A stretch of 64,000 nucleotides of DNA. It comes from Serilophus lunatus. Lineage: Eukaryota > Chordata > Aves > Passeriformes > Eurylaimidae. The notes under the pieces are model-generated. The model had not been told where the DNA came from. It saw nothing but the letters and a program-made list of their open reading frames with translations, and did not search any database. Of this stretch, positions 1-12,916 are shown piece after piece (position 1 is the first letter of the stretch; each line of letters opens with the position of its first letter). Made by a program: the position numbers and the translations under genes. The stretch is from assembly GCA_013399895.1 (NCBI GenBank), contig VXBA01005600.1, positions 2,496,242 through 2,560,241 on the forward strand, written 5' to 3'.

Positions 1-2583
1 GATAAGGAAGATACAAACTTAGATCCAGGGCTATGTCTAGATAGTATGGCTAGTCAGACTGGCCTGCCTGAGGCACATCTTCATTCCTGTAACAAGCCAT
101 GAGTCAAGGGATGTGAAGCTATCACTGCATCAGAACACTTCTAGCTCACATGGCAGATGACAAGATACTCATTTAGAGCTTAGGTGGCATCTGTCACCAG
201 TGTACAGCATGGTTTGAACTTGCATTTTTGACTTGAGGAGGATGTGGTTTAACTATCCTAATGCTGGGCCCAACAATAGGAAAGAGAGTAAAGATTTACA
301 CTCTTGGCATCAGCAACTCTTGGGTCAGTGTATGGGTCAGTATGGGTAACAGCTTTCAAACTGAGTCTGATGAAGTTAATAAAAAGTAGCATGAGAAATG
401 TCAGTTTGTTCCCCTCAGTGTGTCATCTGCTCAATAGGGTATCTGGAGTTTAAACAGAGATGGATGGAGAGCAGTGTTTCCTTGATCCTCCAAAACATTT
501 TTTCCTTCTCTTCTCTGGTAAAAGTGGGAAAAGTCTAATTCATCTTTCTGTCTAGATATAATAGACACAACTGGTCCACTGTGACCTTGATATCAGACAT
601 TTTTCTTTTAATAATATATGTGTGTAATACTGAGATGTTCCCATGGAGATTAGTTCTGTGCTGCAGGCCATTAGCTTGTTTCCTTGGTACCAGTTCAGGG
701 CGCACTTATCCCTCAGCTTGTCCAAGTTAAAAAATAACATACAGATTGATGGCTGGGCATGGGGTTTTCTTTGTTACTGTGCTTTGGAAGGAGACAAAGT
801 CATAAAATTTTAGCAAAGACTTTTCATTAGCAAACATTCAGCCTTGTGTGTGACTTGAGCATAATTTGTAGCTAGATGAAAATTTACATATTTTTCTTTT
901 AAAAGGAAAGCTGAGATGGTTATTTTTTTGTTTAAATTCTGATACTTGTGACGATAAGCTCTGAGGGTATTAGGATCCTGACTGAATCTTTGGAAAGTGA
1001 TGGGTTTTTTCTGTTTGTGGTATGCTCCATCATATTTAGTTGAAGGTGACTAGTGGTAAATATAAAAAAAGTTAAATCTTAAGGAGATGGGGATCTTTTA
1101 GGGTAAGAACAAAATGTTCTATTGATAGAGAACATTATCGTTCTGAAATACTAGTTAAGATTTTAATTTTTCCAATACAGCAAAAGGAGAGAAGGCTTTT
1201 TTGGCCTTTATTTGAAGACAAATAAATAATGTTTCATGCAGCGTATAATGAGTTTGATGTATTGCCTTTAGGTGATACTCTTTGATACCTTGACTATTGT
1301 CATTTAGTGAAATGAAGGAAAGTTTTCCCTACATAAGGAAACCCATTTAGTTGTAGTATAAACTACTAAAAGATAATAGACAAGAAAGAATGTGGCTTTT
1401 TTAGTTAGTTTACTTTGGGTGTTTTCTCCAACGAGTGATTGTTTGCATGTTTATGATGGTTGCAGCTCTGCTCTATGATCAGACCCATTTCCACTGGAAA
1501 AAAGCTGGTGTGGCTTGAGAAGCTGCATTGCTTGCTGTTATTGGCAATACCAATACTACCTTTAGACAGAAAGGTTTATTAATTGCAGAAGTTAATGTTG
1601 TCATGTTGTCTGAAAAGAGATTTTGAGCAGGAGGTATTTGCACCTGTGGAGTTTTATGCCGTGATTAAATTGTGTGGTTTGATAAAATTTATGGCAAGGT
1701 GAAAATGAACTAGAAGTGTTTCTAGCTATAAAAATGTGAATGTGGTGTGTAGATTGTTACAGCTTTAAGTAAAAATGTTGTGTTGGTTTTCTCTGTGCTG
1801 TTATTTTCATATGACATTTTCCCCTATGGCCATTTTTCTACTTGAAGGTAGTTGTCATACAAAAGACAGAGAGAGAATGCAATGATTTAGTTCTTTATTT
1901 CTATCCATCTCTATATGAGATTTAAAAATTTGCCAAAAGTACTGGCAGGCTGAATATAATGATTTTTTTTTTAATTGATAGAAAAATAATTACCTAAATA
2001 ACCTGTTCTGCTTTTAATGCTTCTTGCTTTATATGCTATGCTGAACCACACAATTATTCTGTTTACTTTTCTATGGTATAAACCTAAAAGTTGATTCTTG
2101 TTAATGTCTGTTCCACTCATCCCTACATCCCACAGTTTGTCCATCGTTGCTTTTTAGGAAGGTTGAAATAGCAGAGTTTTGTGGTGACATGCTGCATTAA
2201 GACTTGGTTATTTTTATATTTACTGGCAAACTGTGATCCCTGTTGCTGCATTAAAACTGAAGATTATGTATTGAGTAAGTTAACAAATGCCATTTTTCAT
2301 CTAACAGAGCAAGACCAAGTTTATTGACAATCCAGAAAACTCAGTAACTCCTAGCAACTGTTGGAGTCATCAAGTGATCAACAATGAGCTATTTCAAATA
2401 AATAGTTTGCAAATTGCATTAATTTCCTTTTTCCATCATATTTGCCCTATTTCTCATTTTTAAGATGAACAGTGTTCAACTCAGACTTTTAGGACAGTGA
2501 GCTTTTACTTTCAGTTGTAAGTAGAATTTGACAAGACTTTTTGGTTGCTGGTGAAAGCAGTTATGTTGTTGGTACATCTGCAG
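1..2583 (+). other. ARHGAP10: ARHGAP10 intron upstream of exon A (5' end outside window)
   Basis: This is AT-rich intronic sequence ending in the acceptor of exon A. I looked for the preceding PH-domain exon and did not find it, so it lies upstream of base 1. Only short chance ORFs and T-rich runs are visible, with no recognisable repeat family. Confidence 0.75.
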
Positions 2584-2665
2584 GCCTGGAGTTCCTGTGA
2601 CCATGCAGGCGTTTTCTGAGGAAGACAGGAAGCTGTGGATGGAAGCCTTGGATGGAAAAGAAGCT
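2584..2665 (+). CDS. ARHGAP10: ARHGAP10 exon A: C-terminal helix of the PH domain
   Basis: This 82-bp exon lies between the acceptor ...CTGCAG and the donor GTAAGC. Its first base completes a codon begun in the upstream exon, and it then reads 27 codons beginning PGVPVTMQAFSEEDRKLW and ending MEALDGKEA. This is the last beta strand and the amphipathic C-terminal helix of the PH domain. It includes the near-invariant tryptophan (LW-MEAL) that packs against the PH core. The PH domain follows the BAR domain in this family and helps membrane binding. The exon ends in phase 0, which matches exon B. No stop or frameshift is present. Confidence 0.95.
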
Positions 2666-3754
2666 GTAAGCATAATCTTTTTAAAATATTCTTTTATAGT
2701 GTAATGAAGAATTCTCTCACCCCTTGCTTTCTGATCCTATTTATACTTTAATAAACTGGGATTATGTAGTTTGCAAAGTGATAGATTCAATGAATAAAGA
2801 ATAAAAGTGAAATAAAACTCAGGAGAGATGAGTAACTTGGTAAAGCTCAGTGTAGATAACTGCTAATGGTGATATGAGATATTTTTCATTGTAATGACAG
2901 CATTGATTTTTATAAATGGTTTCCCATTACAGTGATAATATGAGTGTTCTAGAAAATGTCTAGTATAAGCATGCTCACTTAATCTTATGCTGACACACTT
3001 CATTCTAGCAAAATTGGTATGAGTTACATTGTATTATTATTTTTTAAAGCAAATAAAAAACCTTCTCTGTGGGACTGAGGTTGTATTTGAAGTTGCTTAC
3101 TTTCTGTTTGGCTTCAGGAAATGAGTCTGAACTGTAGATTATGCTTATAATCATAAATGAATTGGTCTTGTGGGCCAGAAACAATGGTGTTTTCTAGACA
3201 ATGACAGTCACAGGCCTGTCCCCAGTAGTTGTCGAATGGGGATTTTAGCAATAAGTTTTACTGACATCATTGTTACACAAATCTGGTTTCATTTGCAGAG
3301 GTGTTTATTGCCATGGCATGTTGTCTCAGCTGGACTCCCCAGTAAGTTTACAACTTCTGGGAATGCCCAACTGGGAGATAAGTCCCAGGATTCATGAAAG
3401 CAGTTTGTGACAATTTGAGCTTGAAACTGTGGGAAACTAAACAGCCAAGAGACATAGGAACATGGTGCATGTAAATCACAATTCAGTGGCTATAGCCACT
3501 GAAACAGAACACTGTTCTGTTTCCCGAGGAAATACATTTGTTGAAAATTTTTAAAAACTTTCACTCTCTAAAAAGTGTAATTATCTACTATCTGAGGGGT
3601 CACGGACCTCTGGTCCTGCTGTTAGAGCAGTTGTAGTTGCAGGTGATATGTTCTGTATTTATGCCTACTGAGGATTAAGATTGGGGGTGTCTTTTTTCTG
3701 CTTTCATAAAAATCTTTAAAAATAATTTATGTCTTTTTACTCTTTTTGTGTTAG
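2666..3754 (+). other. ARHGAP10: Intron A-B
   Basis: This 1.1-kb intron contains two abutting perfect inverted repeats at 3484-3523, listed separately. The rest is unremarkable AT-rich sequence. Confidence 0.85.
3484..3523. repeat. Two abutting perfect palindromes
   Basis: CAGTGGCTATAGCCACTG (3484-3501) is an 18-bp perfect palindrome with no loop. It shares its last G with a second inverted repeat that has arms GAAACAGAAC (3501-3510) and GTTCTGTTTC (3514-3523) and loop ACT. The second contains AGAACA and TGTTCT, steroid-receptor half-sites, separated by 1 bp instead of the canonical 3. Any regulatory role is inference. Confidence 0.8.
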
Positions 3755-3797
3755 CTGTTCATCAATTCGAATAGAGTGAATGCAAAACGGGAGGGAA
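3755..3797 (+). CDS. ARHGAP10: ARHGAP10 exon B: PH-RhoGAP linker
   Basis: This small 43-bp exon lies between the acceptor ...GTGTTAG and the donor GTAAGT. It reads LFINSNRVNAKREG plus one base (A), which joins GT of exon C to form a serine. It lies where the family has a short variable linker between the PH and RhoGAP domains. Its sequence is poorly conserved with the mammalian linker as I remember it. Identification therefore rests on position, phase (0 in, 1 out) and consensus splice sites rather than on residue identity. No catalytic residues are expected here. Confidence 0.85.
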
Positions 3798-5077
3798 GTA
3801 AGTATTTGAAATAGCATTAAAGTTGATTTTTGTTAACATTTTGCTATTGAGAAAGGCAAAGGTAGTTTGTTTTTTTTTCCTGTGGGTCCAACTTAATTAA
3901 ATATTTTACTTTTAAATCTCGAGTTCTGAATATAATTTGAGAATTTTGTAATTATTGAGTTTTCACAGTAACTTAGCTTAGTACATCCATAAGAATTGTA
4001 GGACTGGATGTAAGCTAGAAAAACAGTTTGATTGTTTTTGCCAATTTACTTAATGCTTGAAATTGACTCAGAAATGGGTGAATTTGTATGTAAATGCATG
4101 ACAATTTCTTAATCCAGATTGTGTGCACACATCTGTTAGAACGTCTAAGTCTTAAAAGCAATTGCAGCTGAACATAAAGGTCAGCAAAAAAGCTGAATGC
4201 ATGCATTTAAAATATAAAGCAAAATATGGAAGTAGAAGAGATGTCTTTCACTAGGCAACATTAGCTTTCTTCTGTTAGCAAAATATATGAGTGAAAACAG
4301 GTATCCTTTTATTATCAAGCAATTTATGCTTGCTTTTCTGAAAATTTTAATTAAATTGCTGGTTAAAGCTGGATCATGTTATTAATAGAAACTTTTCCAC
4401 AGATTTTTCCTTTCATGGTGCAAGATCAGGTCCCCAGGAGCAAGGAGGCCAGATGTTTGGGGGAAGAGCAATTTTGCAGTATAAGCTTTTAAATGAAGTC
4501 TTGATGTGAAGAAAAAGAGTGAGATAGGAACAACAAAGGAATGCTGGAGCTCAGCTGCTGTCCTGTTCATGCATCTGCTTTCATGTAGTCAGATCATTAA
4601 CTGCTGTGAAATGATATACATGTGTCCTGTATCTGTAGTGTGGGAATTTCTTTGGCTTAGGATAGGACTCAGTAAAAGCCCTGCTGTTGATGATTATGAT
4701 TTTTCATCATAAGTACTTCCTTGTCCCATTTGATGAACTCTCAGATGTTGTTGATGTTGCAGTAAGTACTGTTAAATTCCATTTTGCATCTGCCAACATA
4801 TGTGACTAATCAGAGATCCCATTCTTCAAAGGATGCTGCTGTGAACAGATTCAGTGAAGCCACTACCTCCAGAATGAGCCTTTACTTGGGCTACTTGGGG
4901 TTGTGAAGGAGAAAAGCAGAATTTGTCTAGAAAAAGTGACGCTGTATTTCCTTTCTACAATATTTACACTTTTGCCTCAGAAGTACTAACTGTATGATTA
5001 TGTCCAGTCTTATTTTCAATGAGAGATATAATTGTAATGATGCTTTAAAACTGTTCGACCCTTTTTTTCCTTTGTAG
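3798..5077 (+). other. ARHGAP10: Intron B-C
   Basis: This 1.3-kb intron has a clear pyrimidine tract before the exon C acceptor. No repeat or RNA gene is recognised in it. Confidence 0.85.
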
Positions 5078-5143
5078 GTGCACAGTTGGATAAGATAGGG
5101 TTCACCATCATCAAAAAGTGCATCAGTGCTGTTGAAACACGAG
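5078..5143 (+). CDS. ARHGAP10: ARHGAP10 exon C: start of the RhoGAP domain
   Basis: This 66-bp exon lies between the acceptor ...TTTGTAG and the donor GTAATG. Together with the last base of exon B it reads SAQLDKIGFTIIKKCISAVE and then TR, followed by the first base of a glycine codon. This is the first helix of the RhoGAP fold, just before the catalytic arginine loop. It is phase 1 at both ends, so skipping it would keep frame but remove 22 residues of the domain's first helix. Confidence 0.95.
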
Positions 5144-8100
5144 GTAATGATCAAGCCAACCTGTTTGTGAAGAGTGTGAAGCATCTGGCATACTCTTTGA
5201 AGAAGGCCTGTGTGATAAATTCTCCCGTAGATCTCTGGAAGAAGACTTTAACATGGTAGACTTTTTACTGATTACACTGACCTGGGCAGGAGTCTATCCA
5301 GTCCCAGCCTTTCATGTGTGGCTTTCCTTCGAGAAATGTATTTTCAAGAAGTGCTCTCAAGCATGAAAATAGTACCTCTCTTGACAAAGGGAGCCAATGT
5401 TTGTGAGCAACAGCTGAGAGAAACCTGTGTTTTATAGGCAGTTCCTGTACCTTGGCTTGGCTCTTGGAACAGACTAAGTCCTTTTAGTGTTCTATTTCTG
5501 TTTAGTTACTTGAGAAAAAAGAACAGGAGCCGAGCAGGTAAGTGTCTAACAAAAAAGTATTGAAGTACTTTGATGGAGTTAGTCTCACACCAAAGATGCC
5601 ATCAGGCTTACAACCATGACTATAAGCAACAGTATGTCCAAAATCGGAAATGGAAGAGAAAGGTCAGTAACTGACATTATTCAAGAGGTAGTTGGGGTTG
5701 ATTGTGGAGAGGATCTGCTGAAGAGGGAGGTGACCAGCCCCTCAGAGAGACTCGCTGCATTGTCCGTGATGGTGTGTGGGGAACCTGCTTGTTTGGTTGT
5801 GCTTTTTTAAGAAAAGAGGTGAAGAGATGAAAATAGGTAATTGGTTGCAGTGTATTTCTTAGTTTTTTGGAAGCTGAAGTTTCTTTGTGTGCGTTTTGTT
5901 TTTCTCTGAAGTTGTTGACCCTCTTTCCCACTCCCAAAGGGGAGACTTATGTTTTTCAGGAATTGTATCTTTTCTCCTAGAGATTTGTCATTGCATGGGG
6001 CAGAATGCTTATATCTTTCTTTCTCTCGTAGTCCATCTTAAATAAGATAGCTGAACAGAAAAATGGGTCGTTCATGCTTGCTGTCAGTGCAGGGTCTTCC
6101 TGAAAAATGGTGTGTCTTCCATGTATACACTTACAGTACAGTATTATTAGTAAGACCAAACAGCCTTTGTGATACTGAGAATTTTGCATTTAAACAGCAA
6201 GAAGTATCAGAAATCCTTTTTCTTTTGGCCTTTCTTTTGCCCTGTCTGATGCATTAAAGATGTTATTCCAGATTAACTATATTCTATCTGGTGTTATTTT
6301 TCTTCATTCTGTTCTTTTGAATATTTTTCAGATAAGGTTTGCCTGTCTCATCACTTTAAAATTTCATTTACTGGCATTTTACAATGTGAATATTTCAGCT
6401 GGGAAACATTGCAGATAAAGCTGGCGTCCTACAGATAAGTTGCCTTCACTGCAAAACCCTGCTTCAATATAGACTAGATCTTCTCTTTACATTGAGTGAG
6501 GCAGATTTTATGAAAAAGGTGTAACGTGTGGTCCTTTAATGAAAGGCTAGTTTTGGTCTATGGTACAGTGACTGGCTACTTTACAGTACCTCATGAATCT
6601 TGCTTACGGTAAGCAGCATGGAATACGCTATATTTTGGTTTATTATTTATAAGTGTTTTCAAATAGTTTTCTTAAAGTAGTCTTTTTCCCCCTTTCTTTT
6701 ACACATGCAAGGAAAGTGAAACAAGAACGTAATTGAGGAAATAGTGTGAACGCTTTTTTCGTTAAGTGGCTATTTGAAAAAAATGTGGGTTTTTTTCTCA
6801 TGGCTGTGGGTGGATAGGTTACACAGAGTGGAAATTTGTCTACTCTGTCCTTCCTGCCTTGTTTTAGGGCATGTAAGAAGGTGCAAAATATATTTGTAAC
6901 CCTCTTACTGTTCAAGACAGATGATGAGTTGTCATAGGTTAGAAGCATGTCTCCCATGTAGTGGGATCTGCCCTGAATCATACTTGGAAGAGAACTGAAG
7001 TTAGCAAAGTCTTTGGAGGCCTGGCAGCTTAGCTGTCTGTTGTTCACAGCCTTTGTAAGATCTGCAGTCAATAGACTCTGGTAATTACTACCAATGAAAA
7101 GGATTTTTTTAAATTAACTTTTTTTTGGGAGAGTACTCAAGAAATAAATCAGTGTTTGATAAATATTTCTTTTCCCAGAGTTTCAAAAATGGATTTGAAT
7201 GAAGTACTACCTTCCAGGAACTCAGCAATCCACTTAGCTCTGTTTCAATGAGCTCGATTTGCCCATTACATTTCCAAGCAGTTGTTGATGATTTTCTGTT
7301 TACTGATTCTGAACTTAACATCAAATGCATTTAAAAACAAAACAGAACCAAGAAACCAGAAACAAAACACCTCCTCCTTCCACAGGCCCTTCTGCTGATG
7401 TCTGCTGTGTTAAATAAATGGAGGGATAGGAGAACATTCAGTTGTTTTCCTCAAGAATTTGACCAAGTATGATGATGAAAATCCATATTCTGGGCTGCAG
7501 AATTTTATTTGGTTCTTTTTCTTGAATGATAACACATCAAAAGCAAGTTATGCTCAGCAGAAGAAAACAGGACAGATGCTTCTTCAGAGACGGTGCTTGT
7601 GTGCCATGTTTTTATCTCTTTTAATCATAATGGGTGTGAGGTTGACGTGGGTGGAAAGAAAGGACAGTCTAGTGTGGGCGGAAACTGAGAATAGTCTTGT
7701 CATGTCATAGCAGAAGTAGTCTGGTATTGAGAGAGAGAGGAGCATAACAAAGATACTGAACATAAACTTGTCAATGGCTGGATAATTTTTTCTCAGTTAT
7801 GTTCCCTTTTATAAAGTCAAGAAGGAAGTTATTTGCTCTGAATGAATTAGAAGCATCAAAAGCAGCATCTTGGTTAAAATGCACGTGAGCTTCTGATTCA
7901 GCATTGCCTTATGAGACATTGGCTGGGCTTTACCTGGTAGGAGATGCTGAGGCATCAGGATATGAATCCTGTCTCCCACATACTGAGCACAATGCTGGTT
8001 GGATGCTCACCTGTGTTTTGTCTTGGACAGAGAATTTGGGCATTCTTTTTGGAGTATTTAATATTTAATTTTCTACTGAGAGGAACACAACGGTGTAAAT

Positions 8101-11100
8101 TTTTATGGAAACATCAAAGAGTTTTTTGCTCCAGTGTTAGAGACTGTGCATGTTTTTATGTGCAACTAGTTGGTTGTACCTTCTGTGGATAGGTGGTAGG
8201 TAAATTATTTGCCAGAGCAGTGTTTGTCTTAAGATCTCCTGGAGCTGCTAATCTGAGCTGCAGAGAGAGATGGCAGCATTGAGCTGTGTGTCCAGGCTGT
8301 CTGCTCCTGAGACAGAAAGTAGATGATGAGGAGGAAGTAGAAAACCTTTTCACATAACAAAAAAACCCTGGCATTACCTTGAATTTAGAGTGTCTCTTTT
8401 ATGGCTGTTTCTGTGCTGTGGAGTTTGATAGAAGAAGTTGTATTTGCAGTTATGTTACAAGCATGTGTCAGCCTCATGGGCTGTGTCAGTCACAAAGTAA
8501 ACTTGCCTACATACCTTTCTTACAATAGTATAAATCACTGTTTTGCTTACAATACCTTATATTTCTAAGCATGTTTCACTGACTGTGTACCTGTGCCAAA
8601 TTCTGGTTTCAGACAGCCAAACATCTTGAGATAATGTAAATATGAAGGAAATTATGCTGTGGAGCTTTACCACTCGAAGTTGCCAGTAGTGGTTGAGCTG
8701 GCAGACACAGCATCTGAACCCTTCAGCATTTTAGTCAGTGGTGAGCTATTCCTTGCAATGAGTCATCTTGTCAATTGTGTTCTGTAAATGCCAAGCATTA
8801 TCAGTGCTGGATGTGGTGGAGATCTGAAATGTGCAGATTAAATCCAAAATAGTACTGTTTCAAACCAGCTTTGTATATTTTAAATAGAACAGCAAATAAA
8901 TTATTTTAAAGGTATCATCTAAAACTATGGTGAAATATTAATGCCTCTTTGCATTCCTTGATGTCTAGCTGTGCTTTTTTCAGGCTGATGAATTTGAAAC
9001 TGATCAATTACCTGATAATCTCCATCACAGACTCACGATTGTTGCTGGAGGATTGTCTTAGTTTCAATACTACCACTAGTTCAGAAACTTTTGCATATCA
9101 TGACTCTCATAATACCAAGCAGTAGTTTTTTTGTGGTTTGACCTAACAATTTTTAAGTCTATAAATAAATGTTTGGAGCCAGCAGAAGTGGTTCCCCCTA
9201 GTTTTAATGTTAGAAGCACAGGAAGTCACGAATCAACATCTGAGATAAGCAAAAGCTGAGTATGACAGTATTTCTTCAGCTCTTAAGCATCTTGCATATG
9301 ATGCAGAAGGCTTGCTCTGTGGTGATATTGTATAAAAAAGTCAGATGCAATTTGGCAAAGCATTAAAGAGCTTGGTGTTACTTTGGTACCAGGACCAAAG
9401 TATTTTGGTTATCTTCCTGAACACCTCTGAGAAGTTTGAAGCAAAAAGTGATTGCTGCTCTCGGGACAGATTTCTAGTGCATCATTGTGGATATTTGGAG
9501 TGTATCAAGGACTATGTTGTGGGTTTGTTGGTTTTTTTTTAGTGTCTCTAAGTGGTGTAGAGCATCCTATCACACTTGTTTTAAGGATCATTGGAAGATT
9601 TACTTGGTTGGGTTGATAACTTCATATTTTGAAAAGAATAGTATTGTGGCCACATAGCTGGATTTTTTTTCATGGTTCTTTCTTTTGTGCACAGCTAAAG
9701 TATAGGCATACTCTAAAGTTATGTCTTTTGATGACCACAGATAAAATGTAGCCAGTTCTGAACATGACATCTAGCTTAAGACTCAGCACCATTACATTGG
9801 TGCCTGCATCCTGGGGAGAAAAAAGGGATGGTTTTGCCTGGGTGGAACAACCAAGTAGCAGCTGCAGCCGTAGCCTGTAAGCCCCCTGGTGGGACAGAGG
9901 AAGGAGCAGTGCTAACAGGGAGGAGGAGTTCAATAGGCTCAAAGTTCTGGGATGGCTGAGGAGTTGCAGGCTGTGTGAGGAAGAGAAGAGGGTAAGAGAA
10001 GAAGGAAAAGATGTAGCAAGGCTAGGCAGGATGAGGAGGTAGAAAATGCCAAGTTCTCTCTACCATATTGAGAATTATTGCTGTATATTATGGCTGTGTC
10101 TGACAGTAATTCATTAAAAGGCTAATGATTTTTACATACTTCATATAATATTTATTTGGGAAGAAATTTTTTCTAATACGACTGGTTTTAGTTTTCCTTC
10201 TCTGGGTTGGAACAGTTTGGTATTGAAGCTGGGAATTCTCCACAAGTCTTCCTTTGTTGAAGGATATTTTGAATAAGAATACCACATAATCTGTTATTCG
10301 AAAAGGTTTCCTTGGAGTGGAAACACAGGTATTTTGTGGCATTTCTACTCTTCCAGGCCAATGTGATTATGAAGGTAGGGTATGTTTGTGTTTATAGATG
10401 ACTGCTTATTATGTGGCTTCTCAAACATCTGTGTCAGCTTCAGGACTGTAATATTTTACCTCCCACTATATGGGCTCTGAAACAGTGAAGCAGATAGACA
10501 TACCTTATTTCTAATACCCTTTTTCTTCCCTGCCCCTTCTCTCCCTCCTGTTTTTCCTTCAATTTATATTCATAGTTTTACTTCCCTGGAGGTAAAACTG
10601 GATATTGTAAAGGAAAGCAAAAGCAGGGGAAGAAAGGAGGTAGAGAAATGTGGGTGTGTGAGAGGACAGAAGGGCATAGAATAATGACAGGAAAGTGGTC
10701 CACTGTCCATACAGAATGGGAGTAGAGGACTGAAAATACTCTGCTGCTTATGGCTACTCTATTCATCTCAAGCAAAACCAGAAGTACTGCTTTCAGTAAT
10801 GTGTGGTGGTGCCTCTGGATGTAACTACTATGTGGACCACAAGTGGGTTGGAATGAGGCCTCATATCTTAAATGGAGAACATTTACAAACTTGAAAAAGC
10901 CTTGGTTTTGAGGACTGGGAATAGACTCAATTTTTAATTCACCCAAACTCTTTTTGTTGCCACATATGGGGGGGGGGAAAAAAGTCAAATTAAATTTATT
11001 AAAGCAATCTTAATTTAGCATTTGATGGTTCAGTTCTTGCATTGTTGGAATGTGGATGCTGATATATCCAAAATATAATTTAAAAAATTTGAAACTACAC

Positions 11101-11397
11101 AGTGGTTTATTTATTTATTCTTTTTCAAGAAAAGGTTCATCCCTGTTTGCTTTTTTCCCAGTTTCTGAAGCGGAGTTGATGTACATGAAACCTTTATCAA
11201 AACATATTGTGAATTTATCTTGAAAACACAGAACAACAAAAAGATTGTTGTAATACTTTATTTATAGCATTGTTCTCAGGACTGTTAATTCTGTCTGTCT
11301 TTGAGGAGAATTTGTTGCCTGGGGAAAAAAATTCAATACTAAATTTGACTATGGTTGATCTCATGCCTTTTTTTTTTTTTCTTCTTTTGCTTAATAG
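5144..11397 (+). other. ARHGAP10: Intron C-D
   Basis: This 6.3-kb intron has no exon supported by both splice sites and coding similarity. Minus-strand ORFs of 142 codons (6643-7071) and 136 codons (10578-10988) show no recognisable domain and are taken as chance. A G run at about 10970-10978 and a short TTTA run near 11107-11120 are the only simple repeats noted. A T-rich tract of about a dozen Ts precedes the exon D acceptor. Confidence 0.8.
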
Positions 11398-11472
11398 GTA
11401 TAAATGACCAAGGATTGTACAGAGTTGTGGGGGTGAGTTCAAAGGTCCAGAGACTTCTGAGTTTGTTGATGG
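11398..11472 (+). CDS. ARHGAP10: ARHGAP10 exon D: RhoGAP arginine-finger exon
   Basis: This 75-bp exon lies between the acceptor ...TTAATAG and the donor GTATGC. It reads GINDQGLYRVVGVSSKVQRL and then LSLLM, ending with one base of an Asp codon. The GLYRVVG loop holds the arginine finger (codon AGA at 11421-11423), which RhoGAPs insert into the GTPase active site to stabilise the transition state. The site is intact, so catalytic activity is expected. The exon contains an internal near-consensus donor, GG|GTGAGT, at 11431-11438, while its real donor (TGG|GTATGC) is weaker. It is phase 1 at both ends. Confidence 0.97.
11433..11438 (+). promoter_or_regulatory. ARHGAP10: Cryptic 5' splice site inside exon D
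   Basis: GTGAGT preceded by GG is a near-perfect U1 match inside coding sequence; it encodes the Val-Ser of GVSS. Its use would remove the last 40 coding bases of the exon and shift the frame after the arginine finger. There is no evidence that it is used; this is a sequence match only. Confidence 0.4.
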
Positions 11473-12916
11473 GTATGCCTCTATTTTACAAATATTTTTT
11501 TCAATATTTTATGTCATGTTGGTTTACTGTCAATTTTTAGTTTTTAATACATCTACCAGTTCTTGTTCTTTATTTGGGCCAAATCTTGTTTGTTTTAGTC
11601 CATGCAAATAAGCATCATATCACTGTAAGTTCCTCTGGTTTAGAAAGACCTAAATTGGCTGGTAGCAGTTCTCTTAGTGTAGGCCTATAAGACCTGTAGG
11701 AGTAAATCATAGGCTTTGTGCAAGGTTGATATAAGTGGGATTAAGTAGTCTGAGTTGAAGACTCTGATCAGAAGATTCAGAATACCACCTTTAAGAAAGT
11801 TTGAAGCTTGTTGCTTCATTGTTTGAAGTTTTCACCTTTCTTCTCCCTTGTCTAGGAAGTACAGGCGTACATGCCTGTGCGTGTCTTTAGTTAATCACTG
11901 TGCAAAGTAAGACATTTAGTTTAAGCCTACTGGCAAAGAGCTCCTTGGTTTAAGAGGAGGAATATGATCTATGTATTAATAATAACTATGTGTCAAGGCA
12001 GGAGACAGATGGAGAAAGGATTTGTTTTTATAAACTTAGTAATATACCTCTTATATGTGGATAATGTCTTAGGCTCCTTTATCCCTAGTTAGCTAAAATA
12101 ATTCTCAGAAACTTTTTGCTCCCTTTTCTTTCTGGAAATTGTGATGCATCTTTAATCCCCGTGACTGTAGTTTTCTTGCCACTCTGCTGTCCCTGGGGAG
12201 AAATGGGGGAGAAAAAGAGAAGTATTGGCACCTGGATGAAATCCCTTGTCTGCCTGATATCTCTTACCAAAGTAGTAGCCATGACTGCAAAATGTGCCGT
12301 GTTTCCCCATTTCTTGTCCTGAGCACTGACAGTACATGCAGTCAGACAAGACCACTGGGATTAGTTCATTTTTATAGAGCTTCCAAACCTGTCACTTGAC
12401 AGCAAAGGTCTGATTCTCAGGGATTCATTGGTATGCAAAGAAGCTTGTTTGCAGTTTGCACCAGGCTCTTCTCCAGAACCATGCATGCTCCATCTGTGCT
12501 GATAACACAGTGTTCTTTGGCACTGCAAACTGGAGGAAGCCAGAAAGTGAATTCATTTCATTACCCCAGACATTATGTGAATGACAAAGCGCTTTTATAT
12601 TATATGCTGCTGTCAGTTCAGTGCCACCTGTAAGACTTTTTCTTTTCCTTCCTTTATTTTTTCAAACAGGCTGTCTCTTCAGAAATGATAAGACATCTTG
12701 AGGCTTGAGGACCTGCATGTCATATCAATCTGTCATAATGACCTTGCTAAATATTAATTTATGATGTCTTACTTTAATCAATATTAACAGCACCCTGAAG
12801 TACTCCATTAGTGCATGTAAACCTGCCTATATCTTTAAAGTATTGTAGAAAAAAAGCCCTTTTTTGGAAATACGAACTGGGATTAATAAAAATGACTGAT
12901 CTATAACAGATTCTTG

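Noticed and set aside
6601..6615. 15-bp inverted repeat TGCTTAC-G-GTAAGCA
   Set aside because: Seven-base arms with a one-base loop are expected by chance in a window this size.
6643..7071. 142-codon minus-strand ORF in intron C-D
   Set aside because: No recognisable domain, splice context or promoter; within the range expected by chance in this much sequence.
10578..10988. 136-codon minus-strand ORF in intron C-D
   Set aside because: Composition is low complexity and no family is recognised; treated as a chance ORF.
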